A DNA stretch of 64,000 nt from Chitinolyticbacter albus (GCF_024437655.1 NZ_JANBVF010000030.1:1-64000), one strand, 5' to 3'. Positions 44,059 to 56,106 are shown, numbered from the stretch's first letter. Notes: generated by a model not told the origin, from the letters alone. Translations and numbers: made by a program.

Positions 44059-44511
44059 ATGACGGCGGTCAACGATATCCTGCTGCGAGCGCGCGAGCGC
44101 GCCGCCCAGCTTGGTTTGCCCTATTCCGGCGCGGTGACGCCGGCCGAAGCGCACGCGTTGACGCAGGCGCTGCCCAATGCACGCATCGTTGATGTGCGTA
44201 CTGCTGCTGAATGGCAATTCGTCGGCGTGGTGCCTGGGGCAGAGTTGATCGAGTGGAAACGTTTCCCCGACATGGCGCTCAATCCCGATTTCCTCGGCCA
44301 GCTGCAGACCCGGATCGATCGGCAGAGCGTGGTGCTGTTCCTGTGCCGCTCCGGCGCACGCAGCCACGATGCAGCCATTCTTGCTGCCAGCCATGGCTAC
44401 GCCGAAGCCTACAACATCCTCGAAGGCTTCGAGGGCGACAAGGATGGTGCCCAGCACCGCAATACGGTCAACGGCTGGAAGGCTGCCGACCTGCCCTGGG
44501 TACAGGGGTGA
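44059..44511 (+). CDS. rhodanese-domain sulfurtransferase
   Basis: A 150-residue single rhodanese domain. NARIVDVRTAAEWQFVGVVPGAELIEW is the first part of the fold and VVLFLCRSGARSHDAAILAASHGYAEAYNILEGFEGDKD the second. The active-site loop is CRSGAR with catalytic Cys (residue about 97). Such proteins carry sulfur as a persulfide; the partner is not known. GGAG lies about 8 bases before the ATG. The next gene follows by 7 bases, so they form a small operon. Confidence 0.9.
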   Translation: MTAVNDILLRARERAAQLGLPYSGAVTPAEAHALTQALPNARIVDVRTAAEWQFVGVVPGAELIEWKRFPDMALNPDFLGQLQTRIDRQSVVLFLCRSGARSHDAAILAASHGYAEAYNILEGFEGDKDGAQHRNTVNGWKAADLPWVQG

Positions 44512-44518
44512 TTGCGCA

Positions 44519-44968
44519 ATGAGTGGCATGTCATCGAGTCGTATCCGGGCGCTGGCGATCTGCGTGTTCATGAACGAGGGAAGGATACTCGTGAACGAGG
44601 CGCTGGATCCCGTCAAGAACGAGCGCTTTTGCCGCCCGCTTGGCGGCGGGATCGAATTTGGCGAAACCGGCGCGCAAGCCGTATTGAGGGAATTGCGCGA
44701 AGAAATCGATGCGCAGGTCTGCAATCTGCGCTTCCTGGGCGCCTTGGAAAACATCTTCACTTATCTGGGCGAGCCGGGTCACGAGATCGTGCTCGTCTAC
44801 GACGGCGAGTTGGTCGATGACGCCTTGTATCGGGTGGACGTGATAGCCGGTGTGGAAAGTGACGGTGCGCCGTTCCAGGCATCGTGGCGCCGCCTTGACG
44901 AGTTCTGCGAGGGGCTGGCGCTTTATCCGGACGGGCTGTTGCGCTTACTGAGGTCGGTGCAGCCTTAG
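44519..44968 (+). CDS. Nudix hydrolase
   Basis: A 149-residue protein. The Nudix box GGGIEFGETGAQAVLRELREEI starts at residue about 43 and has the REx2EE catalytic core, though the second-last Glu is in a shortened form (REEIDA). An N-terminal RALAICVFMNEGRILVNEALD and a C-terminal SWRRLDEFCEGLALYPDGLLRLL complete the fold. The substrate is unknown; small Nudix proteins of this type often clean up nucleoside diphosphate derivatives. It lies directly after the rhodanese gene. An alternative ATG is at 44528. Confidence 0.88.
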   Translation: MSGMSSSRIRALAICVFMNEGRILVNEALDPVKNERFCRPLGGGIEFGETGAQAVLRELREEIDAQVCNLRFLGALENIFTYLGEPGHEIVLVYDGELVDDALYRVDVIAGVESDGAPFQASWRRLDEFCEGLALYPDGLLRLLRSVQP

Positions 44969-45086
44969 GAGGAGTGCATAGCCTGATCTTCCGGAGTGCG
45001 AGCGCCGCCGGTGCGCGCTCAACCCCTGGATGGGCAAGGCGGAGTTGGGTGTAGACTTTTGGCCTTCACTTTGTTTGGCCGCCGAC

Positions 45087-45995
45087 ATGCGCTACGCCGT
45101 TTTTGGCAACCCGATTGCCCATTCCAAATCACCGCAGATCCACGCGGCGTTCGCCGCAGAGTTCGGTCTGCCCGGTTTTCAATACGACAAGCTGCTGGCG
45201 CCGCTCGATGGCTTTGGCACGGCGGTGCGTGAGTTCGTCGCGGCCGGCGGTGCCGGCTGCAATGTGACGGTGCCGTTCAAGGAAGAAGCGTTTCGCCTGG
45301 CCGAGGTGCTCAGCGCCCGCGCTCGCGCGGCGGGGGCGGTAAATACGCTGATGGTGCAGGCCGACGGCAGCCTGTTTGGCGACAATACCGACGGCGCCGG
45401 CCTCGTGGCCGATCTGCTGCGCCATGTCCCGCTTCAGGGTAAGCGGCTGCTGCTGCTCGGTGCGGGCGGCGCGGCGCGCGGCGCGCTGTTGCCGCTACTG
45501 GCAGAGCAACCGGCCTTGCTCTTGATCGCCAACCGTACCGTTGCCCGCGCCCGGGCGCTGAGCGAGGACGTGGTCCAGCCCTGGCTGGCCGCAACGGGGC
45601 TGCCTGCCGAGCTGTTGCCGGTGCACGGTGTGGCGACCTTTGATTTCCTGATCGGTGGCGTGCCGCTGGAAGTGACGGGCGGTGCCTCACCGGTGCGTGC
45701 GCTGGGCAAGCGCGGCGTGCAATTCGACGTGGTGATCAACGCGACCTCCGCCAGCCTGGGCGGCGAGGCGATACCCATGGCGCCTGACGCGTTCGCGGCC
45801 GATGCCGTGGCCTACGACATGATGTATGGCAAGGACGAGACGACCTTCCTTGCGCAGGCGCGCGCGGCTGGCGTTGCAACGCGTGTCGATGGCCTTGGCA
45901 TGCTCGTCGGTCAGGCCGCCGAGGCGTTCACGCTGTGGACGGGGCATCGACCCGACGTCGCGCCGGTGCTCGCCAGTCTGCGCGCGGCGCTGTAA
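45087..45995 (+). CDS. aroE: shikimate dehydrogenase (NADP+)
   Basis: A 302-residue enzyme of aromatic amino-acid synthesis reducing 3-dehydroshikimate. [23 protein letters not shown] (shikimate-binding Ser residues), [11 protein letters not shown] with the catalytic Lys, and [14 protein letters not shown] with the catalytic Asp are all present. The NADP-binding loop is [18 protein letters not shown] and [11 protein letters not shown]. It is about 30 residues longer than E. coli AroE because of an insertion (about residues 172-208, [21 protein letters not shown]...) before [13 protein letters not shown]. The start at 45087 is the family N-terminus. It is followed by mtgA, as in many betaproteobacteria. 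Confidence 0.94.
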   Translation: MRYAVFGNPIAHSKSPQIHAAFAAEFGLPGFQYDKLLAPLDGFGTAVREFVAAGGAGCNVTVPFKEEAFRLAEVLSARARAAGAVNTLMVQADGSLFGDNTDGAGLVADLLRHVPLQGKRLLLLGAGGAARGALLPLLAEQPALLLIANRTVARARALSEDVVQPWLAATGLPAELLPVHGVATFDFLIGGVPLEVTGGASPVRALGKRGVQFDVVINATSASLGGEAIPMAPDAFAADAVAYDMMYGKDETTFLAQARAAGVATRVDGLGMLVGQAAEAFTLWTGHRPDVAPVLASLRAAL

Positions 45996-46064
45996 CGCAA
46001 CGTCACCCCGCGCCGTGCCACGCTCCAACATAATCGCCGCCAATTCAACGAGGTAGCGAAGGCG

Positions 46065-46775
46065 ATGGCGGAAAAGACGGGCAGGACTTTCGGTTGGTGG
46101 TTCAGGCGGGCGTTGCTTGCGCTGCTGCTGCTGTTCGTCGTCTGGAACCTGTGGATACTGGGCCACGTGGTGCTGTGGCGCTGGGTCAATCCGTCTGAGA
46201 CCGCCTTCATGGAGTACCAGCTCGACCGGTTGCGTGACGAGGATCCACAGGCCGAGCTGCGTCACCAGTGGGTGCCCTACGACAAGATCTCGAACAACCT
46301 CAAGCGCGCCATCGTCGCCAGTGAGGACGCCAAATTCCTGCTGCACGACGGCTTCGACTGGGAAGGCATGCAGGTGGCGTGGGAAAAGAACGTCAAGAAG
46401 GGCCGCATCGTCGCTGGTGGCTCGACCATCAGCCAGCAACTGGCGAAGAACCTGTTTCTTTCCGGCCGGCGCACGCCGTGGCGCAAACTGGAAGAAGCCC
46501 TCATCACCGTGATGCTGGAAGCGGTGCTCGACAAGCGCCGCATTTTCGAGATCTATCTCAATGTAATCGAATGGGGCGACGGCGTGTTCGGCGCCGAGGC
46601 CGCGGCGCGTCACTATTACGGTGCGCGAGCGGCGAGCCTGGGGCGCAACCAGGCGGCCAGGCTCGCGGCGATGGTGCCCAATCCGCGCTACTACGATGCC
46701 CATCGTGGCGACCGGCGCCTGGCGCGCAAGACCGCCATCATTCAGCGGCGCATGGGCTATGCCGACATTCCATAA
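46065..46775 (+). CDS. mtgA: monofunctional biosynthetic peptidoglycan transglycosylase
   Basis: A 236-residue GT51 enzyme that polymerises lipid II into glycan strands without a transpeptidase domain. One N-terminal membrane anchor (about 13-40) is followed by the GT51 motifs: AIVASEDAKFLLHDGFDWEGM (catalytic Glu in SEDAKF), GGSTISQQLAKNLFLSGRRTPWRKLEEALITVMLE, and KRRIFEIYLNVIEWGDGVFGAEAAARHYY. The length is typical. It acts at the periplasmic face of the inner membrane. It follows aroE by 69 bases and is followed by a hairpin. Confidence 0.95.
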   Translation: MAEKTGRTFGWWFRRALLALLLLFVVWNLWILGHVVLWRWVNPSETAFMEYQLDRLRDEDPQAELRHQWVPYDKISNNLKRAIVASEDAKFLLHDGFDWEGMQVAWEKNVKKGRIVAGGSTISQQLAKNLFLSGRRTPWRKLEEALITVMLEAVLDKRRIFEIYLNVIEWGDGVFGAEAAARHYYGARAASLGRNQAARLAAMVPNPRYYDAHRGDRRLARKTAIIQRRMGYADIP

Positions 46776-46785
46776 GCCGTAAGCG

Positions 46786-46805
46786 CAGCCGGTTTCGACC
46801 GGCTG
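46786..46805 (+). terminator. hairpin after mtgA
   Basis: CAGCCGGT (46786-46793), loop TTCG, ACCGGCTG (46798-46805). The T-run is displaced (GTGTGCTTTTA), so termination strength is uncertain. Confidence 0.6.
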
Positions 46806-46875
46806 TGTGCTTTTAGTCTCAGTTGATCCCTTTTCCCCGTTTCAAACGCGCGTTGGCGCGCCTAACAATAGTAGG

Positions 46876-49414
<2,539 letters not shown>

Positions 49415-49422
<8 letters not shown>

Positions 49423-50245
49423 TCTGAGCCGCTTACTGCGGATCGAGGGCGCGACCGATCCGGGCATGGTGCGCGAGCACAACGAGGACGCGATCGGCTT
49501 CGATCCGGCGCTGGGCTTTGCCGTGCTCGCCGATGGCATGGGCGGGTATCTGGCCGGTGAAGTGGCGAGCGGCATGGCGATCGAGATGACGCTGCACGTG
49601 GTGCGCGGCGCCTTGCAGTCGCACCCGGCGCACCAGCTGGTCGAGGGCGTGCCCTATGGCCATGTCGTGCTGGAGGATGCGATCCAGCAGGCCAATTCCG
49701 CCATCTATGGCACGGCGCTGAGCCAGCCGCAATGCTCCGGCATGGGGACCACGCTGGTCGCCGCGCTGTTCTACGACAACCGCGTGCTGGTCGCCCACGT
49801 GGGTGATTCCCGGCTCTACTGCCTGCGCGACGACGTGCTGACCCAGCTGACGCGCGATCATTCCTTTTTGCAAGAACAGATCGACAGCGGGCTGATCACG
49901 CAGGAAGAGGCGCGGCACTCGCATCATCGCAACCTCGTCACCCGCGCGGTCGGCATCGACCCGCTGGCCGAGGTCGAGTTGACCGAGCATGTGGCCGAGG
50001 TGGGCGATCTTTACCTGCTGTGCTCGGACGGCCTGACCGACATGATCGACGACGATGTCATCGCCAGCATATTGCTGACCATGCGCAACAACCTGCCGCT
50101 GGCGGCACAGCAGCTGGTATTGGCGGCCAATGACGCGGGTGGACGCGACAATGTGTCGGTACTGCTGGTCGAAGTGGAAAAACCGTTCCCTGCCAAGGGA
50201 GCGATCTGGAACAAGGTGTCGTCGCTGCTGCGCGGCACCCGATGA
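49415..50245 (+). CDS. PP2C-family protein Ser/Thr phosphatase
   Basis: A 276-residue cytoplasmic phosphatase. Metal-binding and catalytic motifs of bacterial PP2C (PppA/Stp type) are complete: GATDPGMVREHNEDAIGF, FAVLADGMGGYLAGEVAS, SGMGTTLVAALF, VAHVGDSRLYCLR, ITRDHS-like LTRDHSFLQEQ, LLCSDGLTDMIDDD and GGRDNVSVLLVEV. It should reverse the phosphorylation by the upstream kinase. The ATG at 49415 lies 8 bases inside the kinase gene, so the two are co-translated. Confidence 0.94.
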
Positions 50246-50278
50246 AGACAAGGGCCGCCACGGCCCGGAGAGAGAACC

Positions 50279-50953
50279 ATGGCAAAAGTGCTTTTGTGCC
50301 TCGATGGCACGGTGATCAAGGAATTCCGCCTTACGCGCGATCGCACCAGCGTCGGGCGGCGGCCGAGCAATGACATTCAGATCGAGAATATCGCCGTCTC
50401 CGGCGAGCATGCGGTATTCGATCGCATCGGCCGCGATGTGTTCATAGAGGATCTGGGCAGCACCAACGGCACCCTGATCAACGGCAAGCCGGTACAGCGC
50501 CAGCTGCTCGCCAATGGCGACGAGCTGACCGTGGGCAAGTACACGCTGAAGTACTGGCAGGATGGGGCGCCTGTCGGCGGCGACTTCGACAAGACCCTGG
50601 TCATGCGCTCGGCCCAGGCGGCATCGGTGCAGCCCGCAGCCAAGCCCGCGGCGCCGGTGGCGCAGGCGCCGGTGGCAAACGCCGCAGGCCCGGTTGGCGT
50701 CGTCAAGGTGCTGACGGGCGCCAACGCAGGGCGCGAGTTGCTGCTCAACAAGCCCGCCACTACGCTGGGCAAGGCCGGCGTGCAGGTGGCTGTGATCAGC
50801 AAGCGGCCCACCGGTTATTTCCTGATCCATGTCGAGGGCAAGCAGCACCCCAAGGTCAACGGCGTCGAGATCGGAACCTCGGCCCGCCAGCTCAAGGAAG
50901 AGGATGCGATCGAGCTGATGGGCGTGCAGATGGTCTACTTCGAGCGCGACTGA
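50279..50953 (+). CDS. FHA-domain protein
   Basis: A 224-residue protein. Residues about 20-95 form a canonical phosphothreonine-binding FHA domain: TSVGRRPSNDIQIENIAVSGEHAVF and DLGSTNGTLINGKPV. An Ala/Pro-rich linker (about 118-140) leads to a second FHA-like half (about 142-222: VKVLTGANAGRELLLNKPATTLGKAGVQVAVIS ... HPKVNGVEIG) that lacks the GR..S..H residues and is probably degenerate. It may be the phospho-dependent adaptor of the CHASE2 kinase. The ATG has AGAGAGA upstream; the gap from PP2C is 33 bases. Confidence 0.93.
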   Translation: MAKVLLCLDGTVIKEFRLTRDRTSVGRRPSNDIQIENIAVSGEHAVFDRIGRDVFIEDLGSTNGTLINGKPVQRQLLANGDELTVGKYTLKYWQDGAPVGGDFDKTLVMRSAQAASVQPAAKPAAPVAQAPVANAAGPVGVVKVLTGANAGRELLLNKPATTLGKAGVQVAVISKRPTGYFLIHVEGKQHPKVNGVEIGTSARQLKEEDAIELMGVQMVYFERD

Positions 50954-50960
50954 GTCCACG

Positions 50961-51496
50961 CGCCGCCTTGCGCACGGCCCGCAATGGCTGATGGGCGCCG
51001 TGGTCCTGGGCGTGGTCCTGGCGTTGCAATTCGCGCTGGCGCGCTATCTGGCGGGCACTCGTTCCTGTCGCCGACCCGGACGGCCTGACGCGGCAGGTGC
51101 CGCTGTTCGCGCGCTTGGGTGAGCATTGCTATCCATCGCTGTCGCTTGCGGTGGTGCGAGCCGCGCTTGGCCAGCCGTCGCGTTCATGAACGAATTCCTC
51201 ACCGGGATCACGGCCGTGATTGGCAGCTCTTACCTCGGCACCCTGGCCAATACATCGTCGATTGCGCGATGGTGTTCCAGGACGCGCCGCTCGATATCCA
51301 GGCCGTCGCGGAGCTGAACCAGTTGCAGCACGACGAGCCCGATTGCGCGCTCTACGCGCTGTTTCTCGAGCGCATACGGCAGTGGCGCCTGCAGCCACCG
51401 CTTGCAGACTGGGATGGCGCTCATATCTGCGACAATAAATATGCGCCTATGCTGGCGGAAAGTGCGGCGGTGCCGGTACATACAACGTGGCAATGA
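50961..51496 (+). pseudogene. frameshifted gene of unknown family (membrane segment)
   Basis: Protein-like sequence runs through this region but changes frame three times. In one frame, about 50961-51055, it gives a basic start and a membrane helix (QWLMGAVVLGVVLALQFALA). In the next, 51067-51180, it gives VADPDGLTRQVPLFARLGEH and CYPSLSLAVVRAALGQPS. The next frame, 51174-51240, gives AFMNEFLTGITAVIGSSYLG. The last, from about 51245, gives QYIVDCAMVFQDAPLDIQAV up to a stop at 51494-51496. The pieces join end to end into one plausible protein of about 175 residues, so this is a decayed gene or a place with sequence errors. The last frame is open from 51119 to 51496. I do not recognise the family. 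Confidence 0.6.
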
Positions 51497-51575
51497 GAGG
51501 ACACGCGGTGGGTAATACGTGGATCAAACGGGGCTGGCATCGTCGCGCGTGGCGGTGGGGCGTGGGGAGTCGCTG

Positions 51576-52346
51576 ATGCAATTGCGTATCCTGGGCTGCA
51601 GCGGCGGCATCGGTGGCGACAACCGCACCACGGCCATGCTGCTGGGCGACAGCGTGCTGCTCGATGCGGGCACGGGCGTTGGCGATCTTGGCTTCGATGA
51701 ATTGGTGCGCATCGACGAGGTGTTCCTCACCCATGCCCACCTGGACCATATCGCCTGTCTGCCCATGCTGATCGATACCGTGCTCGGCCGCCGCAAGACG
51801 CCGATCACCGTGCACGCGACACAGGCCACGATAGGCATCCTCAAGCAGCATGTCTTCAACTGGCTGGTCTGGCCGGATTTCACCCAGATCCCGACGCTGG
51901 AAAATCCGATGTTGCGCTTCGAGCCGATGGAAGTGGGCGAGCAGCGGATGGTGCCGGGTGGCACCATCACCGCCTTGCCGGCCCTGCACACGGTGCCCGC
52001 CGTCGCCTACGCCATCGATTCGGGCGCGGCGAGCGTGGTGTTTTCCGGCGATACCGCCGATTGCGCCGAGCTGTGGCAGGCCATCAACGCCATCGACAAC
52101 CTGAAGACGCTGATCATCGAAACGGCCTTCGCCGATCGCGAGGAGAGCCTGGCCAAACTGTCGCGCCATTTCTCGCCGCGCCTCCTGATCGACGCGCTGG
52201 CCCAGCTCGACAGACCCGCTAAGGTCGAGCTCTTGATCACCCACCTCAAACCGGCCGACCACCAGCTCACCATGCAGCAGGTGCTCGCCGCCGGCCACGC
52301 CTACCGCATCGCCCGGCTCGAACAGGGCCAAGTGCTGACCTTCTGA
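51576..52346 (+). CDS. metallo-beta-lactamase-fold hydrolase (class II cyclic-nucleotide phosphodiesterase-like)
   Basis: A 256-residue protein with a MBL fold. LRILGCSGGIGGDNRTTAMLLGDSVLLDAGTGVGDL opens the fold. The metal site is VFLTHAHLDHIACLPML (THxHxDH). Later residues are ALHTVPAVAYAIDSG, VVFSGDTADCAELW, LIIETAF and LLITHLKPAD with the last His. The opening GCSGG and the ITHLKP end match class II cAMP phosphodiesterases (PDEII/CpdP-like), so cyclic-nucleotide hydrolysis is plausible but not proven. GGGGAG precedes the ATG. The next gene begins 8 bases after its stop. Confidence 0.88.
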   Translation: MQLRILGCSGGIGGDNRTTAMLLGDSVLLDAGTGVGDLGFDELVRIDEVFLTHAHLDHIACLPMLIDTVLGRRKTPITVHATQATIGILKQHVFNWLVWPDFTQIPTLENPMLRFEPMEVGEQRMVPGGTITALPALHTVPAVAYAIDSGAASVVFSGDTADCAELWQAINAIDNLKTLIIETAFADREESLAKLSRHFSPRLLIDALAQLDRPAKVELLITHLKPADHQLTMQQVLAAGHAYRIARLEQGQVLTF

Positions 52347-52354
52347 GAGACACG

Positions 52355-54703
52355 ATGAACCAAGCTGCAATCGCTCCCGATGCCCTCGATTTCATGCGCC
52401 AGCTGCAGGCGCTGACCACGCGGGTGCATGATACCGCCAACCTCGACGAAATCCTGCTGGAGCTGGGGCCTGCGGTGTGCGAGGTGTTCGGCGCCGAGCG
52501 CATCACCATCTATATCGCCGGGGACGACGGCAACGAGATTGTCTCCCGGCTCAAGACCGGGCTGGAAGGGTTTCGCGAGCTGCGTATCCCGGTGGACGAT
52601 CGCAGCGTCGCCGGTTACGTGGCCAACCACAAGCGCCTCGTCAATATCCGCGACGTGTACGACGCCAAGGAGCTCGCCGCCTATAGCCCCACGCTGCAGT
52701 TCCTGCAGGCTGTGGACAAGCAGACCGGCTTCAAGGCGCGCGAGATGCTGGCCGCGCCCATCCTTGCCGAGGCCGATGGCACCCTGGTCGGCGTGATCCA
52801 GCTGATCAACCGCCGCAGCCAGCAGCCGTTCGATGCGATGGGTGAGGAGGGCGTGCGCCTGTTCGCCAAAACGTTGGCTGTCGCACTGCGTCAGCGTCAG
52901 CAGCCATTTCCCTTTGGTGCGCACGGCAAGTATCAGGGCCTGGTCACCAGTGGCGCGCTGACGCCGGCCGCCTTCCAGGTGGCGGTGCGCGAGGCGCAGC
53001 GCGCCAAGCTCGACCTGGAAACGGTGCTGCTGCAGAACTACCAGGTGAAGCCGACGGCGCTGGGCGCCGCGTTGTCGCAATTCTTCGGCGTGCCCTATGA
53101 GCCGTTTCGCGCCGAGCGGGCCAAGCCCATCGACCTCTTGAAGCAGATCAAGCGCGAATACGCCGCCGAGCACGAATGGCTGCCGATCGACAGCGAGGGC
53201 AAGCAACTCACGGTGATCGCCACCGACCCGGAACGGGTGCGGGCGAGCCACGTGGTCGCCCATGTCTTCCCCGGCCGGCAGGTGGCGTTTCGCGCGACCA
53301 CCCGCGCCGAGTTCGGGCAGACGCTGGCGCAATACTTCGGCGAGGAAAATAGCGTGGGCAGCGGCGACATCGACGCGCTGCTCTCGGGCATGGAGGGCGA
53401 CGAGGTCGAGGCAGTGAGCCCCGAGGACATCACCGCCGCGCAGGACAACGAGCTGGTGAAGCTCGTGAACCAGATCATCGTCGACGCACACCGTCAGGGC
53501 GCGTCCGACATCCATATCGAACCCGCGCCCGGCAACGACAAGCTGCGCATCCGCTTCCGGCGTGATGGCGCGCTGTTCGTCTATCGCGAAGTGCCAGCGG
53601 CGTACCGCAGCCCCATGGTCACCCGGCTCAAGATCATGTGCGACCTCGATATCTCCGAGCGCCGCAAGCCGCAGGACGGCAAGATCAAGTTCAAGAAATA
53701 CCTGCCTGGGCTCGACATCGAGCTGCGCGTCGCCACCATACCCACCGCCGGCGGGGTCGAGGACGTGGTGATGCGGATACTCGCCGCGGGCGAGCCGCTG
53801 CCGCTGGAGAAGCTCGCCTTGTCCGAGCGCAACCTGGGTACGCTGAAGTCGGTGGTCGCCAAGCCCTACGGCCTCTTTTTCGTCTGCGGGCCCACTGGCT
53901 CGGGCAAGACCACCACGCTGCACTCGGTGCTCAAGCATCTCAATACCAACGAAACCAAGATCTGGACCGCCGAAGACCCGGTCGAGATCACGCAGAAGGG
54001 CCTGCGCCAGGTGCAGGTGAACGTAAAGGCCGGCCTCACCTTCGCGACGGTGATGCGCGCCTTTTTGCGCGCTGATCCGGACATCATCATGGTCGGCGAA
54101 ATGCGCGATGCCGAGACCACCGGCATCGGCATCGAGGCCTCCCTCACCGGCCACCTGGTGCTGGCCACGCTGCACACCAACAGCGCACCCGAATCGGTGA
54201 CCCGCCTCTTGGACATGGGTATGGACCCGTTCAACTTCGCCGATGCGCTGCTCGGCATCCTCGCGCAGCGGCTGGCACGGCGGTTGTGCAGCTGCAAGCA
54301 GCCCTATGTGGCGACGCAGGCGGAGCTTAAATTGATGCTCGACGAATACGCCAGCGAGCTGCAGCACACGCAGGCCTGGCAGGCCAACCCCAAGGCGCAG
54401 TTCGACGCCATCTACCAGGACTGGATCAAGCGCTTCGGCGATAACGACGGCAAGATCACGCTGTATGAACCGGTAGGCTGCGAGGCGTGCAACCACACCG
54501 GCTACAAGGGCCGGGTGGGTCTGCACGAACTCCTGGTCGGCAGCGATGAGATCAAGCGCTTGGTGCAGGAGCGCGCCCGGGTGGCGCAGATCCTGGCGCG
54601 GGCGCTGGAAGAGGGCATGCGCACGCTGAAGCAGGATGGCATCGAGAAAGTGCTGGCCGGCACCACTGATCTGCATCAAGTGAGAGCGGTATGCATTAAG
54701 TAA
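52355..54703 (+). CDS. GAF-domain GspE/PilB-type secretion ATPase
   Basis: A 782-residue protein. Domain order is a GAF sensor (residues about 15-180, with AERITIYIAGDDGNEIVSRL and SVAGYVANHKRLVNIRD), a MshEN/T2SSE-N-type region (about 190-335), and a GspE/PilB ATPase (about 365-780). Walker A GPTGSGKTTT is at 512-521, the Asp box and His box are in TAEDPVEITQKGL and ASLTGHLVLATLHTN, and the Walker B region is DPDIIMVGEMRDAET. A zinc finger has CSC (about 645-647) and CEACNHTGYKGRVGLHELL. GAF-fused GspE ATPases are unusual beside a kinase cluster and not near a pilus operon; the role may be regulated polymer assembly. It follows the MBL gene by 8 bases. Confidence 0.88.
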   Translation: MNQAAIAPDALDFMRQLQALTTRVHDTANLDEILLELGPAVCEVFGAERITIYIAGDDGNEIVSRLKTGLEGFRELRIPVDDRSVAGYVANHKRLVNIRDVYDAKELAAYSPTLQFLQAVDKQTGFKAREMLAAPILAEADGTLVGVIQLINRRSQQPFDAMGEEGVRLFAKTLAVALRQRQQPFPFGAHGKYQGLVTSGALTPAAFQVAVREAQRAKLDLETVLLQNYQVKPTALGAALSQFFGVPYEPFRAERAKPIDLLKQIKREYAAEHEWLPIDSEGKQLTVIATDPERVRASHVVAHVFPGRQVAFRATTRAEFGQTLAQYFGEENSVGSGDIDALLSGMEGDEVEAVSPEDITAAQDNELVKLVNQIIVDAHRQGASDIHIEPAPGNDKLRIRFRRDGALFVYREVPAAYRSPMVTRLKIMCDLDISERRKPQDGKIKFKKYLPGLDIELRVATIPTAGGVEDVVMRILAAGEPLPLEKLALSERNLGTLKSVVAKPYGLFFVCGPTGSGKTTTLHSVLKHLNTNETKIWTAEDPVEITQKGLRQVQVNVKAGLTFATVMRAFLRADPDIIMVGEMRDAETTGIGIEASLTGHLVLATLHTNSAPESVTRLLDMGMDPFNFADALLGILAQRLARRLCSCKQPYVATQAELKLMLDEYASELQHTQAWQANPKAQFDAIYQDWIKRFGDNDGKITLYEPVGCEACNHTGYKGRVGLHELLVGSDEIKRLVQERARVAQILARALEEGMRTLKQDGIEKVLAGTTDLHQVRAVCIK

Positions 54704-54780
54704 AGGAATAACCCGATACCCGGGTTTGCCTCCGTTGCTTGGGGAGGTTAGCTTACGGCCTGGGTTGAAGGAGTCGGGCC

Positions 54781-56106
54781 ATGAGCGAGGGTGGTAAGCA
54801 AGCAGTCTGGGGAAGGAACGGGCCGTACCGTTTTGTCGTCATGGTGACTGGCTTGATGGCGGTAACGCTGCTGCTGCTGGCGTGGCACGCGTTTGGCATG
54901 AATCGCACCCTGCGGTTCGATGCGAGCAGCAAGGTGCCGGCCGTGGCCATCGATGATCGCAGCGAGGGCGGAGCCTCCACCTCCCGGCTGATACGCACCC
55001 CGGATGGCGTGGGCGTCGAGTGCGATATCCGCATGAAGTACCAGTGGCCGTACTGCGAGCTTGCGCTGGAGATCGGGGAGCCGCAGAAGGGCATCGATCT
55101 CTCGGTGTTCGATACCGTGGTGCTGGATATCGATTATCAGGGCCGCAGCGAGCGCGTCCGGGTCTACCTGTCCAATTATGACCCGGCCTATTCGCGCAAG
55201 GACAAGCCCGTCTCGAACAAGGTCAACCAGCTGTCCTACGATCCCAAGCGCTACCCGCAAGGCCTCACCGTGGGTCTGGATTATTTCACGGTGGCTGGCT
55301 GGTGGGCCGAGGAAATGAAGCTGCCGCTCGAGCATTCCCAGCGCGACTTGCGCCATGTGGTGAAGATTGAGCTGGCCACCGGCGAAATCATCGAGCCCGG
55401 TCCGTATCGCATCGTGCTGCGGTCCATCGAGTTTCGCGGCAAGTGGTTACCGGCCTCGCAGCTGCGGCTTTTCATCATCGCTTTGTGGCTGGTGGCGGCC
55501 TTGGTGTACCTGGCCATGGCGTTCAAACGTGCCCGCGGGGCCTTGGTATTGGCGCGCCAGCGCGAACGCGATCTGGCGGAGCTGAATCAGAGCCTGCAGA
55601 TCAAGGGCGAGGAGCTGGAGCATGTGGCGCACCATGACGAGTTGACCGGTGCGCTAAATCGCGCAGGCGCGCGTGACCTGCTTTATGACGGCTCGCGTCG
55701 CTCGCAACAGGACGGGCGGCCGATGTCCTTGCTGTTTATCGATCTTGACCACTTCAAACAGATCAACGATCGATATGGCCATGCGGCAGGTGACGAAATC
55801 CTGGTGCATTTCACGCGCATCGTGCTTGCGGCGACGCGCAGCCACGATCATCTGGTGCGCTGGGGGGGCGAGGAGTTCTTGCTGATCCTGTCCGATGCCA
55901 CGCTGCCGGCGGCAGTGCAACTGGCCGAGAAGCTGCGCAGCGCTCTGGCGGCTGCGCGATGGCCGCATGCAGATTCCGTGACGGCCAGCTTCGGGGTCGC
56001 CGAGCTCAAGCTGGAGCGGGTGCAGGATTGCCTGGAGCGGGCGGACGCCGCGCTCTATCGCGCCAAACAGGCTGGCCGCAACCGGGTCGAATCGGCCGGC
56101 GCCTAG
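54781..56106 (+). CDS. membrane diguanylate cyclase with periplasmic sensor
   Basis: A 441-residue protein. A membrane helix (about 17-38) leads into a periplasmic beta-rich domain (about 40-220, with LRFDASSKVPAVAIDDRSEGG and VVLDIDYQGRSERVRVYLSNYDPAYS), resembling a carbohydrate-binding or galactose-binding sandwich. A second helix (about 226-247) and a coiled-coil lead to a GGDEF domain (about 275-440) with HHDELTGALNRAGARDLL, FIDLDHFKQINDRYGHAAGDEIL and RWGGEEFLLIL. It should be an active c-di-GMP synthase. The stop overlaps the cysC-like gene on the other strand by 4 bases. Confidence 0.9.
   Translation: MSEGGKQAVWGRNGPYRFVVMVTGLMAVTLLLLAWHAFGMNRTLRFDASSKVPAVAIDDRSEGGASTSRLIRTPDGVGVECDIRMKYQWPYCELALEIGEPQKGIDLSVFDTVVLDIDYQGRSERVRVYLSNYDPAYSRKDKPVSNKVNQLSYDPKRYPQGLTVGLDYFTVAGWWAEEMKLPLEHSQRDLRHVVKIELATGEIIEPGPYRIVLRSIEFRGKWLPASQLRLFIIALWLVAALVYLAMAFKRARGALVLARQRERDLAELNQSLQIKGEELEHVAHHDELTGALNRAGARDLLYDGSRRSQQDGRPMSLLFIDLDHFKQINDRYGHAAGDEILVHFTRIVLAATRSHDHLVRWGGEEFLLILSDATLPAAVQLAEKLRSALAAARWPHADSVTASFGVAELKLERVQDCLERADAALYRAKQAGRNRVESAGA

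Noticed and set aside
54709-54727. A hairpin upstream of the diguanylate cyclase gene as a c-di-GMP riboswitch
   Set aside because: Only a short AACCCG/CGGGTT stem and a CCTCC/GGAGG stem are seen; the conserved core of GEMM riboswitches is not present.
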